Source: Eubacteriales Family XIII. Incertae Sedis bacterium (GTDB taxonomy: Bacteria; Bacillota_A; Clostridia; Peptostreptococcales; Anaerovoracaceae). Taken from it: 8,825 bases of DNA. Below, piece after piece: positions 1 through 6,563 of this stretch (position 1 is its first letter; every line of letters starts with the position of its first letter). A model generated the notes under the pieces. The model made no database searches, was not told where the DNA came from, and saw only the letters and a list, made by a program, of their open reading frames with translations. A program made the translations under genes and the position numbers. Location: positions 1 to 8,825 of the forward strand of contig JAITLA010000167.1 in NCBI GenBank assembly GCA_031278145.1, read 5' to 3'.

Positions 1-25
1 TTTGCTCGTTTTTTCGCGGTGGGTG

Positions 26-55
26 TATCATATGCACCGTGAATTGTGCTATAAT
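26..55 (+). promoter_or_regulatory. Extended -10 promoter for the ligase-deaminase operon
   Basis: A perfect -10 box, TATAAT (50-55), is preceded by TG at 47-48, giving the extended -10 motif TGCTATAAT. No good -35 box lies 17 bp upstream, which is normal for extended -10 promoters. Transcription would start near 62 and leave a leader of about 40 nt before the ligase ATG at 103. An imperfect palindrome (22-38, outer arms GGTG and CACC) covers the -35 region and could be an operator. The promoter is seen directly; the regulation is inferred. Confidence 0.7.
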
Positions 56-102
56 CATGGATATTGATAGGATGCTCTGCTTTGCAGACGGGAGGATTTT
101 TT

Positions 103-1752
103 ATGTTGACGGACCGTTACGGTCGAGAGGACTTTTCCGATTTCGATGATTTTGCGCGCAATTTCCGGATCGAGGCGCCGGCGGATTTCAATTTCGCCTT
201 CGACTGCATAGACGCGCTCGCGCGGCTGTCGCCCGACAAGACGGCGATGGTGTGGTGCAACGACAAGGGGGACGAGGCGCGCCACAGCTTTGCGCGGATC
301 GCCGCGTATTCGGACGCGGCGGCGCGCTTCTTCGCCGCCTCCGGCATCGGGCGCGGCGACGCGGTCATGCTGATCCTGCGGCGGCGCGCGCAGTTCTGGT
401 TCGCGTTGCTCGGGCTCATGAAGCTCGGCGCCGTCGCGATCCCCTCCACGCACTACCTGCTCGCGGAGGACATCGTCTACCGCAACGAGGCCGCTTCCGT
501 CGCGGCCATCGTCGCGACGGACGACGACGCGCTGCTCGCGGCCGTGGAAGAGGCCCTGCCCGCCTCGCCGACGGTGCGGCTGTGCATAAGCCTCGGCGGG
601 GAGCGGGACGGCTGGCTGTCCTTCGACGAGGGGCTCAAGCGTTTCGCGCAGGGCGCGCCCTTGCCGCGCGTGACGCGGAGCGAGGATATGCTGCTGCTCT
701 ACTTCACCTCGGGCACCACGGGCCTGCCCAAGATGGTGGCGCACAACCACCGCTATCCCCTCGGGCACATCGCGACGGCGCGCTACTGGCACGCGCTGCA
801 CGCGGACAGCCTGCATTTCACGCTGGCGGACACGGGCTGGGCCAAGGCCGCCTGGGGCAAGATATTCGGCCAGTGGCTCTGCGGGGCGGCGATATTCGTA
901 TACGATCAGGATCATCTGGATCCGCATCGGCTGCTGCGCGCGCTCAGCCGCTACAAGGTCACGTCCTTCTGCGCGCCGCCCACCGTCTACAGGGTCCTGC
1001 TGACGGCGAATCCGGCGGCCTACGATCTGCGCGCGCTGCGGCAGGCCGCCTCCGCCGGGGAGCCCCTGACGGATGACATCTTCGACCGGTTCAAGGAGCG
1101 GACGGGTCTGTCCATCCGCGAGGCCTACGGCCAGACGGAAACCGTGCCGCTGACCATGACCTCGATCTACACGGCGCCGCGCGCGGGCTCCATCGGCAAG
1201 ATCAACCCCCTCTACGACGTCCTCTTCCTCGACGCGGACGGCAACGAGGTGCCCGAAGGCACGGAGGGCGAGATCTGCGTCCGCGCGGAACGGGGCTCGG
1301 TCGGACTGTTCACGGGCTATTATCGCGACGAGGAAGCGACGAATCGCGCGTGGCGCGACGGGCTCTACCACACCGGCGACATGGCGTGGCGGGATGCGGA
1401 CGGCTACGTGTACTTCGTCGGGCGGGCGGATGACATCATCAAATCCGCGGGCTATCGCATCGGCCCCTACGAGGTGGAGAGCGTGCTGGAGCGGCATCCG
1501 GCCGTGCTGGAATGCGCCGTTACGGGCGTACCGCATCCCCTGCGCGGGCAGGTCGTGAAGGCGAGCATCGTGACGGCGCCGTCCTACGAGCCCTCGGAGG
1601 CGCTGAAGAAGGAGCTGCGCGCCTTTATGAAAAAGAACGCCGCCGCGTACAAGCTGCCGCGCATCATGGAATTCGTGGACGAGCTGCCCAAGACCATCTC
1701 CGGGAAGGTGCGCCGCACGGCCGTGCGCGCGGCGGACAAGGCGAAGGACTGA
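103..1752 (+). CDS. AMP-forming acyl-CoA synthetase (ANL superfamily)
   Basis: The 549-residue product is a cytosolic adenylate-forming enzyme. It would activate a carboxylic acid with ATP to an acyl-AMP and then form the CoA thioester, releasing AMP and pyrophosphate. All core ANL motifs are present in order: the phosphate loop YFTSGTTGLPK (200-210), YGQTE (342-346), YHTGD ending at Asp426, the hinge segment GRADDIIKSAGYRIG from 440, and the C-terminal PKTISGK with catalytic Lys535. Length and motifs best fit the medium-chain/acetyl-CoA synthetase-like branch (ACSM type), but the acid substrate cannot be read. PKTISGK also fits the PxxxxGK pattern acetylated by Pat/AcuA-type enzymes, so post-translational control is possible. 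ATG 103 was chosen because GGAGG at 91-95 sits 7 nt upstream; an in-frame TTG at 64 has no such site and lies at the expected transcription start. The deaminase gene starts 4 nt after the stop. Confidence 0.93.
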   Translation: MLTDRYGREDFSDFDDFARNFRIEAPADFNFAFDCIDALARLSPDKTAMVWCNDKGDEARHSFARIAAYSDAAARFFAASGIGRGDAVMLILRRRAQFWFALLGLMKLGAVAIPSTHYLLAEDIVYRNEAASVAAIVATDDDALLAAVEEALPASPTVRLCISLGGERDGWLSFDEGLKRFAQGAPLPRVTRSEDMLLLYFTSGTTGLPKMVAHNHRYPLGHIATARYWHALHADSLHFTLADTGWAKAAWGKIFGQWLCGAAIFVYDQDHLDPHRLLRALSRYKVTSFCAPPTVYRVLLTANPAAYDLRALRQAASAGEPLTDDIFDRFKERTGLSIREAYGQTETVPLTMTSIYTAPRAGSIGKINPLYDVLFLDADGNEVPEGTEGEICVRAERGSVGLFTGYYRDEEATNRAWRDGLYHTGDMAWRDADGYVYFVGRADDIIKSAGYRIGPYEVESVLERHPAVLECAVTGVPHPLRGQVVKASIVTAPSYEPSEALKKELRAFMKKNAAAYKLPRIMEFVDELPKTISGKVRRTAVRAADKAKD

Positions 1753-1756
1753 CGAT

Positions 1757-2860
1757 ATGGCGGATTTTTTGCTCGATCTGTTCCGCGCGATGCCCAAGAC
1801 GGAGCTTCATATGCACCTCGACGGCGCGCTCGAGGTCAGAACCGCGATGGCGCTTTTGGCGAAGCGCGCCGGGGGCGCGGAGGCCCCCGGGGACGGAGGG
1901 CCGCGCGCGGCGGGCGGCGCCCCGCAGTCCTACGAAGCGCTGTACCGCAGGCTCGTGATCGACGGGCCGCGCGCGACGCAGGCGGCGCTGCTCGGCTACT
2001 ACGACCTGCCGATAGAGCTCCTGCAGAGCGAGGAAGCCCTGGAGCGCGTCACCGACGATCTGCTGCGCGCCAAGGCGGCCGACCGCGTGCGCTACTGCGA
2101 GATACGCTGGGCGCCCGCGCTGCACCGCGCCGAGGGCCTAAGCGTCCGGCGGGTCGTGGAGAGCGTGGCGCGCGCGACGAAGCGCGCCTGCGCCCGTTAC
2201 GGCGTCCTCGCGCGCCTGATCGTCGTCGGGATGCGCTTTTGCGCGCCCGAGGAGAACGTCGCCATGCTGCGCCAAGCGGCGGAGGCGGACGCGCAGGGGT
2301 TGCTCGCCGCCGCCGATCTCGCGGGGCCCGAGGCGGCGCATCCCGACCCGGCCGTGCAGCAGCCCTTTTTCGACGCGGCGCGGCGGCTCGGCCTCGGCCT
2401 CACCCTGCACTGCGGCGAGTTGCCCGACAGCGCGGACGCGATAAGGCGTTGCGTCCTGCGCATCGCCCCGGATCGCATCGCGCACGGCAGCGGCGCGGCG
2501 GCGGACGAGGCGCTCTGCGCCCTGCTTGCGGAACGCGGCATCCGGCTCGACCTCTGCCCCACGAGCAACATCCAAGCGGGGCTTTACAAGGACTATGCGG
2601 ACTTCCCCATCGCGACGCTCTTCCGCCGCGGCGTTCCCCTGAGCATAAGCACCGATTCCCCCGTGATCTCGGGCCTCACGCTGAGCGAGGAATATCACGG
2701 GACGGCGCTGGCCGGCCGGCTCGGCCCGGCGGAGCTGTGGGCGATCAATCTGTCCTCCCTGGACGACATCTTCGCGGAAGACGCCGTAAAGCGCGCGCTC
2801 AAGGACGAATTCCGCGCGTGGGCGCGCGGCGTTCCGGAGCTTGATTGCGGGACGGAATAA
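1757..2860 (+). CDS. add: Adenosine deaminase family hydrolase, variant active site
   Basis: The 367-residue product belongs to the metal-dependent adenosine/AMP deaminase family, which hydrolyses the 6-amino group of an adenine nucleoside to give inosine-type products. Visible landmarks are PKTELHMHLDG with metal ligands His18 and His20, a DLAGPE segment (usually DLAGxE), LHCGE with His218 and catalytic Glu221, RIAHG with His243, LCPTSN, and STDSP with metal ligand Asp300. In classical enzymes Asp300 is followed by a second Asp that contacts the purine; here it is Ser301. Specificity may therefore differ, and the symbol add marks the family rather than a proven substrate. Residues about 38-52 are a Gly/Ala/Pro-rich stretch encoded by very GC-rich DNA that can form a hairpin (1869-1890). 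The start is supported by AAGGA at 1744-1748, inside the ligase 3' end, 8 nt before the ATG; the 4-nt gap suggests translational coupling. Family call is firm, substrate open. Confidence 0.85.
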   Translation: MADFLLDLFRAMPKTELHMHLDGALEVRTAMALLAKRAGGAEAPGDGGPRAAGGAPQSYEALYRRLVIDGPRATQAALLGYYDLPIELLQSEEALERVTDDLLRAKAADRVRYCEIRWAPALHRAEGLSVRRVVESVARATKRACARYGVLARLIVVGMRFCAPEENVAMLRQAAEADAQGLLAAADLAGPEAAHPDPAVQQPFFDAARRLGLGLTLHCGELPDSADAIRRCVLRIAPDRIAHGSGAAADEALCALLAERGIRLDLCPTSNIQAGLYKDYADFPIATLFRRGVPLSISTDSPVISGLTLSEEYHGTALAGRLGPAELWAINLSSLDDIFAEDAVKRALKDEFRAWARGVPELDCGTE

Positions 2861-2972
2861 CCCTCCCACCCACCACCCCCACACCATCACCCCCGGCGGC
2901 ATCGTTACCGCCTACCCCCGGCGGCAACGCGGCCAACCCATCTTCTCAAACCCATTTCCCCCAAGACTTTCA
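2861..2972 (+). other. C-rich, G-poor tract after the deaminase (possible Rho site; minus-strand G4)
   Basis: Directly after the deaminase stop come C-runs of 3, 3, 3 and 5 (2861-2880), then more C-rich sequence with few Gs to about 2970. C-rich, G-poor RNA is typical of Rho loading sites, so this may help end the ligase-deaminase transcript. The complementary strand reads as four G-tracts of at least three with loops of one to six nt, a canonical G-quadruplex pattern. The base pattern is seen directly; both functions are inferred. Confidence 0.4.
2889..2926 (+). repeat. Short direct repeat with internal hairpin
   Basis: ACCCCCGGCGGCA occurs at 2889-2901 and again, identically, at 2914-2926, a 25-bp period. 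The CCGCC between them (2908-2912) can pair with the GGCGG of either copy (2895-2899 or 2920-2924), giving two alternative small hairpins. Function unknown. Confidence 0.55.
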
Positions 2973-2974
2973 GG

Positions 2975-3003
2975 TTGACGCGCGCAGACGACTGTGTTAC
3001 GCT
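2975..3003 (+). promoter_or_regulatory. Candidate promoter for the permease transcript
   Basis: TTGACG (2975-2980) is a near-consensus -35 box, followed after 17 bp by TACGCT (2998-3003), a poor -10 that is helped by TG at 2995-2996. Transcription would start near 3010, about 310 nt before the permease ATG, giving a long leader. It is the best promoter candidate seen in the gap; nothing convincing was found between 3062 and 3306. Confidence 0.45.
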
Positions 3004-3019
3004 TTATCATAGGGGCCCC

Positions 3020-3061
3020 GGCACATCATCCGAAGGAGGCTTCGGGCGATTGTGTTTTTTT
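3020..3061 (+). terminator. Intrinsic terminator or promoter-proximal attenuator
   Basis: CCGAAG (3030-3035) pairs with CTTCGG (3040-3045) around a GAGG loop. A lower stem forms between CACA (3022-3025) and TGTG (3051-3054) across a partly paired internal loop. Seven Ts (3055-3061) follow at once. This is the usual shape of a Rho-independent terminator on the plus strand. It could end the ligase-deaminase transcript. If the promoter at 2975-3003 is real, the terminator lies only about 10-50 nt into the permease mRNA and would act as an attenuator. Confidence 0.6.
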
Positions 3062-3306
3062 GCGTGTTTTTTGTTTTCGACGGACGCACGGGGATTGCGC
3101 AGGCCTTCGGGCCGTGCGAATCCCGCGCCCGCCGGCGCCCGCGAGGGCGGAAAGGAGGGGATTGCAGCCTTTGAAGCCGCGGCAAGGCATTTCAAAAGGG
3201 GGATTTAATCGAATCGTCCATTTGATCTCGACCGGGAATCAATCCGCTTTCCGGTCTGTTTCTCTTCGCTTTTTACTGGATCTTCACCTATGGGTAATGA
3301 GAACAC
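3062..3306 (+). promoter_or_regulatory. Structured 5' leader of the permease gene
   Basis: The stretch before the permease start contains successive hairpins. The first (3091-3124) has about 14 pairs with two single-base bulges and a TTCG loop (GGGATT with AATCCC outside, GGCC with GGCC at the top). The second is CGCCC/GGGCG (3136-3149) with a GCGA (GNRA) tetraloop. The third pairs TTGAAGCC (3171-3178) with GGC and TTCAA (3186-3195). The fourth (3230-3256) pairs GACCGGGAA with TTTCCGGTC and is followed by a T-rich run. A strong but unassigned ribosome-binding-like AAAGGAGGGG lies at 3151-3160. UUCG and GNRA loops favour a folded RNA. I do not recognise a known riboswitch and see no T-box sequence. 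Confidence 0.45.
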
Positions 3307-3319
3307 AAGGAGAAAAACA

Positions 3320-4774
3320 ATGGCACAAGATTTACAAAAAACGATAGGGATTCGTGATTATTTTATGCTGGGCTTCGGTTCCATCGTCGGCGTCGGCTGG
3401 GCCGTTTCGCTGAACAATTGGATCGGAGCGGGGGGCGGCGTGGCCGCCGCTCTGCTGGGATACGTCATCGCCACGCTGATGATGATCCCCATTGGGCTCT
3501 GTTACGCCGAAATGACGCCTGCCATGCCCGTTGCGGGCGGGGCCGTCGCCTTCGTGACACGGGCCTTCGGCACGATGCCTTCCTTTATCGCGGGATGGTT
3601 TGTCGTGCTGGCCTACGTCAACATCCTGCCTTGGGAAGCGATCAACATCAACAATATGCTCGGTCTGCTCTTCCCGGTCCTGAAAACGGGCGAGCCGCTC
3701 TACACCCTCGGCGGTGTCGGCATCTTTCCAAAGGCAATCGTCGTCGGCATCATCATATCCGCCATCGTGATCTTCATCAACTGGAGGGGAACGCGCATTG
3801 CGGTCACCTTCCAATCCTTCTGCACGGTACTCATCCTGGTGGCGGGCGCCTTTGTCGTGGTGTTCTCGCTCCTGAAATTCGACAGCAATCATCTGGGTCC
3901 GCTGTATGAAAACGTCCTCGGCAAGAATCACAACAGCTTCGGCGGCGGTCTTCTGTCCGTCCTCGCGATGGCCCCCTTCTTTCTGGCGGGCTTCGACACC
4001 ATTCCGCAGGGCGCGGAGGAAGGTTCCTCCGGTCTGAATTTCAAGAATCTCGGCAAGGTGCTCTTGGGCTCCGTACTGTCCGCGGGCTTGTTCTACTGCG
4101 TGATCATCTTCTCTGCGGGCGGCGCGATACCTTGGACGAACTTCGCTTCCATCCAAAGCCCCGCCGTTTCCCTGATGTTCGAGGCGATCTATCCCGGTCC
4201 CTTGGGGATCTTCCTGTACTGGCTCACCATGATAGGCGCGCTGGCGGGGCTCTTCACGACGTGGAACGGTTTCTTCATCGCCGGCGCCAGATTGATCCTC
4301 GGCATGGGACGCGCCCGGCTTCTGCCCGGATTTTTCAGCAAGGTCCACGCGAAATACGGGACCCCCGTGGGCGGAAACCTCTTGTGCGCAATCGCGACCT
4401 TTGCGGGCCCCTTCATCGGCATGGGCCTGATCGATCCGCTGACCATCATCGGTTCGTCCGCGTTCATCGTCGGCTGGTTCTTCACCGCGCTGTCCTGCCG
4501 GCGTCTGCGCACGATTGCGCCCGAAATGAAGCGCCCGTTCAGGATGCCCGGCGGGAAGCCCCTGATGACCCTTGCGGCCGTCATTTCCGCGGGGCTCTTC
4601 CTGATCACGATCCTCCCCATGTCCCCGGGCTATATGGGGGATGTCGGCATTGCCTATATGATCGGCTGGATCCTGCTCGGGGTCGTCTTCTACGCAAGCT
4701 CCGGCAAATACAGAACAGCCGTGTCGGAGGACCGGCGCGTAGCGGAGCTGTTCCGCTCGATGAACGAGAAATGA
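3320..4774 (+). CDS. APC-superfamily amino acid/amine permease
   Basis: The 484-residue product is an integral membrane transporter of the amino acid-polyamine-organocation superfamily, with about 12 predicted membrane segments. GFGSIVGVGW (18-27) matches the glycine-rich unwound part of TM1, where substrate binds. AGFDTIPQGAEE (223-234) is the typical TM6 signature. KRPFRMPGG (404-412) is the conserved cytoplasmic loop near the C-terminus. These permeases usually import, or exchange, an amino acid or amine by ion coupling or antiport; the substrate cannot be assigned here. ATG 3320 was chosen because AAGGAG (3307-3312) lies 7 nt upstream; an in-frame ATG at 3290 lacks a comparable site. The gene is visibly less GC-rich than the ligase and deaminase upstream and is separated from them by a terminator-like hairpin, so it is probably its own transcription unit. 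A bidirectional terminator follows. Confidence 0.9.
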   Translation: MAQDLQKTIGIRDYFMLGFGSIVGVGWAVSLNNWIGAGGGVAAALLGYVIATLMMIPIGLCYAEMTPAMPVAGGAVAFVTRAFGTMPSFIAGWFVVLAYVNILPWEAININNMLGLLFPVLKTGEPLYTLGGVGIFPKAIVVGIIISAIVIFINWRGTRIAVTFQSFCTVLILVAGAFVVVFSLLKFDSNHLGPLYENVLGKNHNSFGGGLLSVLAMAPFFLAGFDTIPQGAEEGSSGLNFKNLGKVLLGSVLSAGLFYCVIIFSAGGAIPWTNFASIQSPAVSLMFEAIYPGPLGIFLYWLTMIGALAGLFTTWNGFFIAGARLILGMGRARLLPGFFSKVHAKYGTPVGGNLLCAIATFAGPFIGMGLIDPLTIIGSSAFIVGWFFTALSCRRLRTIAPEMKRPFRMPGGKPLMTLAAVISAGLFLITILPMSPGYMGDVGIAYMIGWILLGVVFYASSGKYRTAVSEDRRVAELFRSMNEK

Positions 4775-4820
4775 AGCGCTGACAAAGATGGGACCATCAC
4801 ATCAAAAGATAAAAAAGAGA

Positions 4821-4849
4821 GGCCGCGATCAACCGGATCGCGGCCTTTT
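4821..4849. terminator. Bidirectional intrinsic terminator between convergent genes
   Basis: A perfect 10-bp stem, GGCCGCGATC (4821-4830) with GATCGCGGCC (4836-4845), encloses the loop AACCG. On the plus strand it is followed by TTTT then GCTTCTT. On the minus strand the A-rich run at 4811-4820 reads as a T-rich tail. It would end both the permease transcript and the converging PilT operon, whose last stop codon is at 4891-4893. Confidence 0.92.
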
Positions 4850-4890
4850 GCTTCTTGCCCGAAGAAGGGTTTTGCGGGGGCGGCGGATCG

Positions 4891-5976
4891 TCAGAAGTAC
4901 ATCTTGTCCGACGAATTGACCTGCCGCGCCATGCTGTCCGGATCGAGCGAACGCGTAAGCGCGTCCCGCGCCGATATCCTGCCGCACTTGTAGAGCCGCA
5001 GAATCTCGGTGTCCATGGAGATCATGCCCTCGTCCGCGTATGTGTCGACGGTCTGATTGATGCGGCTCGACGCACCCTCGCGGATCAGTGCGCGTATCTC
5101 GTTGTTGCAGAGCATGAGCTGGAACACCGGCACGACGGTACCGTCCGTCGTCGGGATCAGCTGCTGTGAAACGATTGCCTGCAGGACCAGAGAAAGCTGC
5201 ATGTTGACGCGCTCCTGCCAGCCGGCGGGGAAGACATCGATCAGCCTGTCCACCGCGTTCGCGGCGCCGACGGTGAACATCGTGGATATGACCAGATGCC
5301 CCGTTTCCGCAGCCGTGAGCGCGGTGGCGGCGGTTTCCGCGTCGCGCATCTCTCCCATCAAGATGACGTTCGGACTTTGCCGCAGCGCGGCCCGCAGCGC
5401 GGCCGCGTAGCTCTCCGTATCGAGCGATATCTCGCGCTGGCTCACGAGGCTCTGCTTGTGGCGGTGCAGGTATTCTATCGGGTTTTCGAGCGTGATGATG
5501 TGTCCGTTCCGCGTGCTGTTGATGCGGTCGATCAGGCAGGCCAGCGTGGTGGTCTTGCCGGATTCCGCAGGGCCGGCGAAGAGGATCAGCCCCCGCGTGC
5601 GCTCCGACAGATCGAGCACGGCGGCGGGTATGTTGAGCTTCTCGGGATCGGGCAGCGAGAAGGCCACGACGCGAATGACCGCCGCAAGCGAGCCCCTCTG
5701 CTTGTACACGTTGATGCGAAACCGGGACACCTCGGGAATCGCGAAGGCAAAATCGTCGTCGCCCTTTGCGTGCAGGTGCTCTATCTCGCGATCCGGCGCC
5801 ATTTTGTATATCTCCGTTATGAAAGCGTCCGTCTTTGCGGGAGGCAACGGCTCATCGTTCAGCGCCTCGATGCGGCCGCCGAGCTTGAAGCTGATCGGCC
5901 GGCCGGCGAGGATGAAGACATCCGAAGCCCCCTTGCCGACGACCTCTTTCAGGATTGTTTTGACCTCCATATTCAT
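4891..5976 (-). CDS. pilT: PilT-like secretion/retraction ATPase, divergent
   Basis: The 361-residue product is a hexameric-type ATPase of the PilT/PilB/GspE family. PilT powers retraction of type IV pili at the inner face of the membrane. PilT-type hallmarks are an N-terminal PAS-like half starting GASDVFILAGRP, Walker A GPAESGKT (135-142), Walker B segment VILMGEMRD with Glu209 (204-212), and EIRALIRE (293-300), close to the AIRNLIRE motif linked to retraction. Three positions differ from ordinary PilT: the Walker A interior is AES rather than TGS, the Asp box reads TLENPIE (Asn165 for Asp), and the second His-box histidine (LHT) is MFT with Phe234; His227 is kept. ATG 5976 follows AAAGGGG; an ATG two codons later is also possible. 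It is the last gene of a three-gene operon, 17 nt after the DJ-1 gene. No other pilus gene is in the window, so its partner machine is unknown. Confidence 0.85.
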   Translation of the reverse strand: MNMEVKTILKEVVGKGASDVFILAGRPISFKLGGRIEALNDEPLPPAKTDAFITEIYKMAPDREIEHLHAKGDDDFAFAIPEVSRFRINVYKQRGSLAAVIRVVAFSLPDPEKLNIPAAVLDLSERTRGLILFAGPAESGKTTTLACLIDRINSTRNGHIITLENPIEYLHRHKQSLVSQREISLDTESYAAALRAALRQSPNVILMGEMRDAETAATALTAAETGHLVISTMFTVGAANAVDRLIDVFPAGWQERVNMQLSLVLQAIVSQQLIPTTDGTVVPVFQLMLCNNEIRALIREGASSRINQTVDTYADEGMISMDTEILRLYKCGRISARDALTRSLDPDSMARQVNSSDKMYF

Positions 5977-5993
5977 GGGCCCCTTTCCGCCGC

Positions 5994-6533
5994 CTACAGC
6001 AGCATATCCGCGCGCACCCCGCCGGCAAGCTCCGCCCCCGCGAGGATCTCCGCCAGGGCAAAGGCAAAGGCCATGGCCGTTCCGGGCCCCCGCGAGGTCA
6101 CGATCTTGCCGTCTTGCACAACGTCCTCCTTGCGATAATCGGCATCCGAAAGCTCTTCCCTCATCGCGTCGTAGATAGTCGCCTTCTTGCCCCGCAGCAG
6201 GCCGTTTCGCGCGAGGATCATGGGCGCGGCGCATATGGCCGCGATCCACTTGTCCGCTGCGGCAAAGTCCGCAAGGACGGATTTCAGCCCTTCATGGGCC
6301 AGCAAGCGCTCCGTGCCGGGACCGCCGCCCGGCAGAATGAGCATTTCGCCCCGGCCGTAATCCACGTCCTCGAACAGATCGTCGGCGATCACGGCAACAT
6401 TGTGGGCCCCGGTCACGGTGAGATCCTTCATGATCGAAACCGTTCGCAGCCGCGCGCCCGCGCGCCGCAGCACATCCACGACCGTAAGGACCTCGATCTC
6501 CTCAAAGCCGTCCGCCAAAAACAGATAAACCAT
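5994..6533 (-). CDS. DJ-1/PfpI family protein (YajL/ThiJ type)
   Basis: The 179-residue product is a compact DJ-1/PfpI superfamily protein. Members act as deglycases/glyoxalases, chaperones or redox-responsive proteins; the exact role is disputed and cannot be fixed here. The fold markers are DGFEEIE with the conserved Glu14 that pairs with the reactive cysteine, LILPGGGPG (66-73), the nucleophile elbow AICAAP with Cys101, and TSRGPGTAMAF (147-156), as in DJ-1/YajL. The His near residue 121 in human DJ-1-like proteins is Tyr, as far as the alignment can be judged by eye. Length matches the family. The ATG is preceded by a strong AAAGGAGG (complement of 6543-6550) with 9-nt spacing. It lies 30 nt downstream of the membrane-protein gene and 17 nt upstream of pilT, so it is the middle gene of the operon. 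Confidence 0.9.
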   Translation of the reverse strand: MVYLFLADGFEEIEVLTVVDVLRRAGARLRTVSIMKDLTVTGAHNVAVIADDLFEDVDYGRGEMLILPGGGPGTERLLAHEGLKSVLADFAAADKWIAAICAAPMILARNGLLRGKKATIYDAMREELSDADYRKEDVVQDGKIVTSRGPGTAMAFAFALAEILAGAELAGGVRADMLL

Positions 6534-6563
6534 CGTAAAACGCCTCCTTTCGGGTCAAACCCT

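Noticed and set aside
64..102. In-frame TTG upstream start for the ligase
   Set aside because: It falls at the predicted transcription start, has no ribosome-binding site, and ATG 103 has a good one.
55..1797. A 580-codon open frame on the minus strand opposite the acyl-CoA synthetase
   Set aside because: The plus strand carries every ANL motif. The antisense product is Arg/Gly/Val-rich with no recognisable domain, as expected from GC-rich third positions.
2138..2902. Long minus-strand open frame opposite the deaminase
   Set aside because: It is a composition shadow of the plus-strand gene, which has all the catalytic motifs.
2975..3208. 77-codon open frame in the leader
   Set aside because: It begins inside the promoter, runs through the terminator-like hairpin, has no start signal, and its product is low complexity.
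3010..3319. T-box, SAM, lysine, glycine or guanidine riboswitch in the permease leader
   Set aside because: I looked for their hallmark conserved sequences by eye and found none; only generic hairpins are present.
3332..4348. Minus-strand 338-codon open frame opposite the permease
   Set aside because: Its Asp/Glu/His/Arg-rich product is the mirror of hydrophobic codons; the permease frame is clear.
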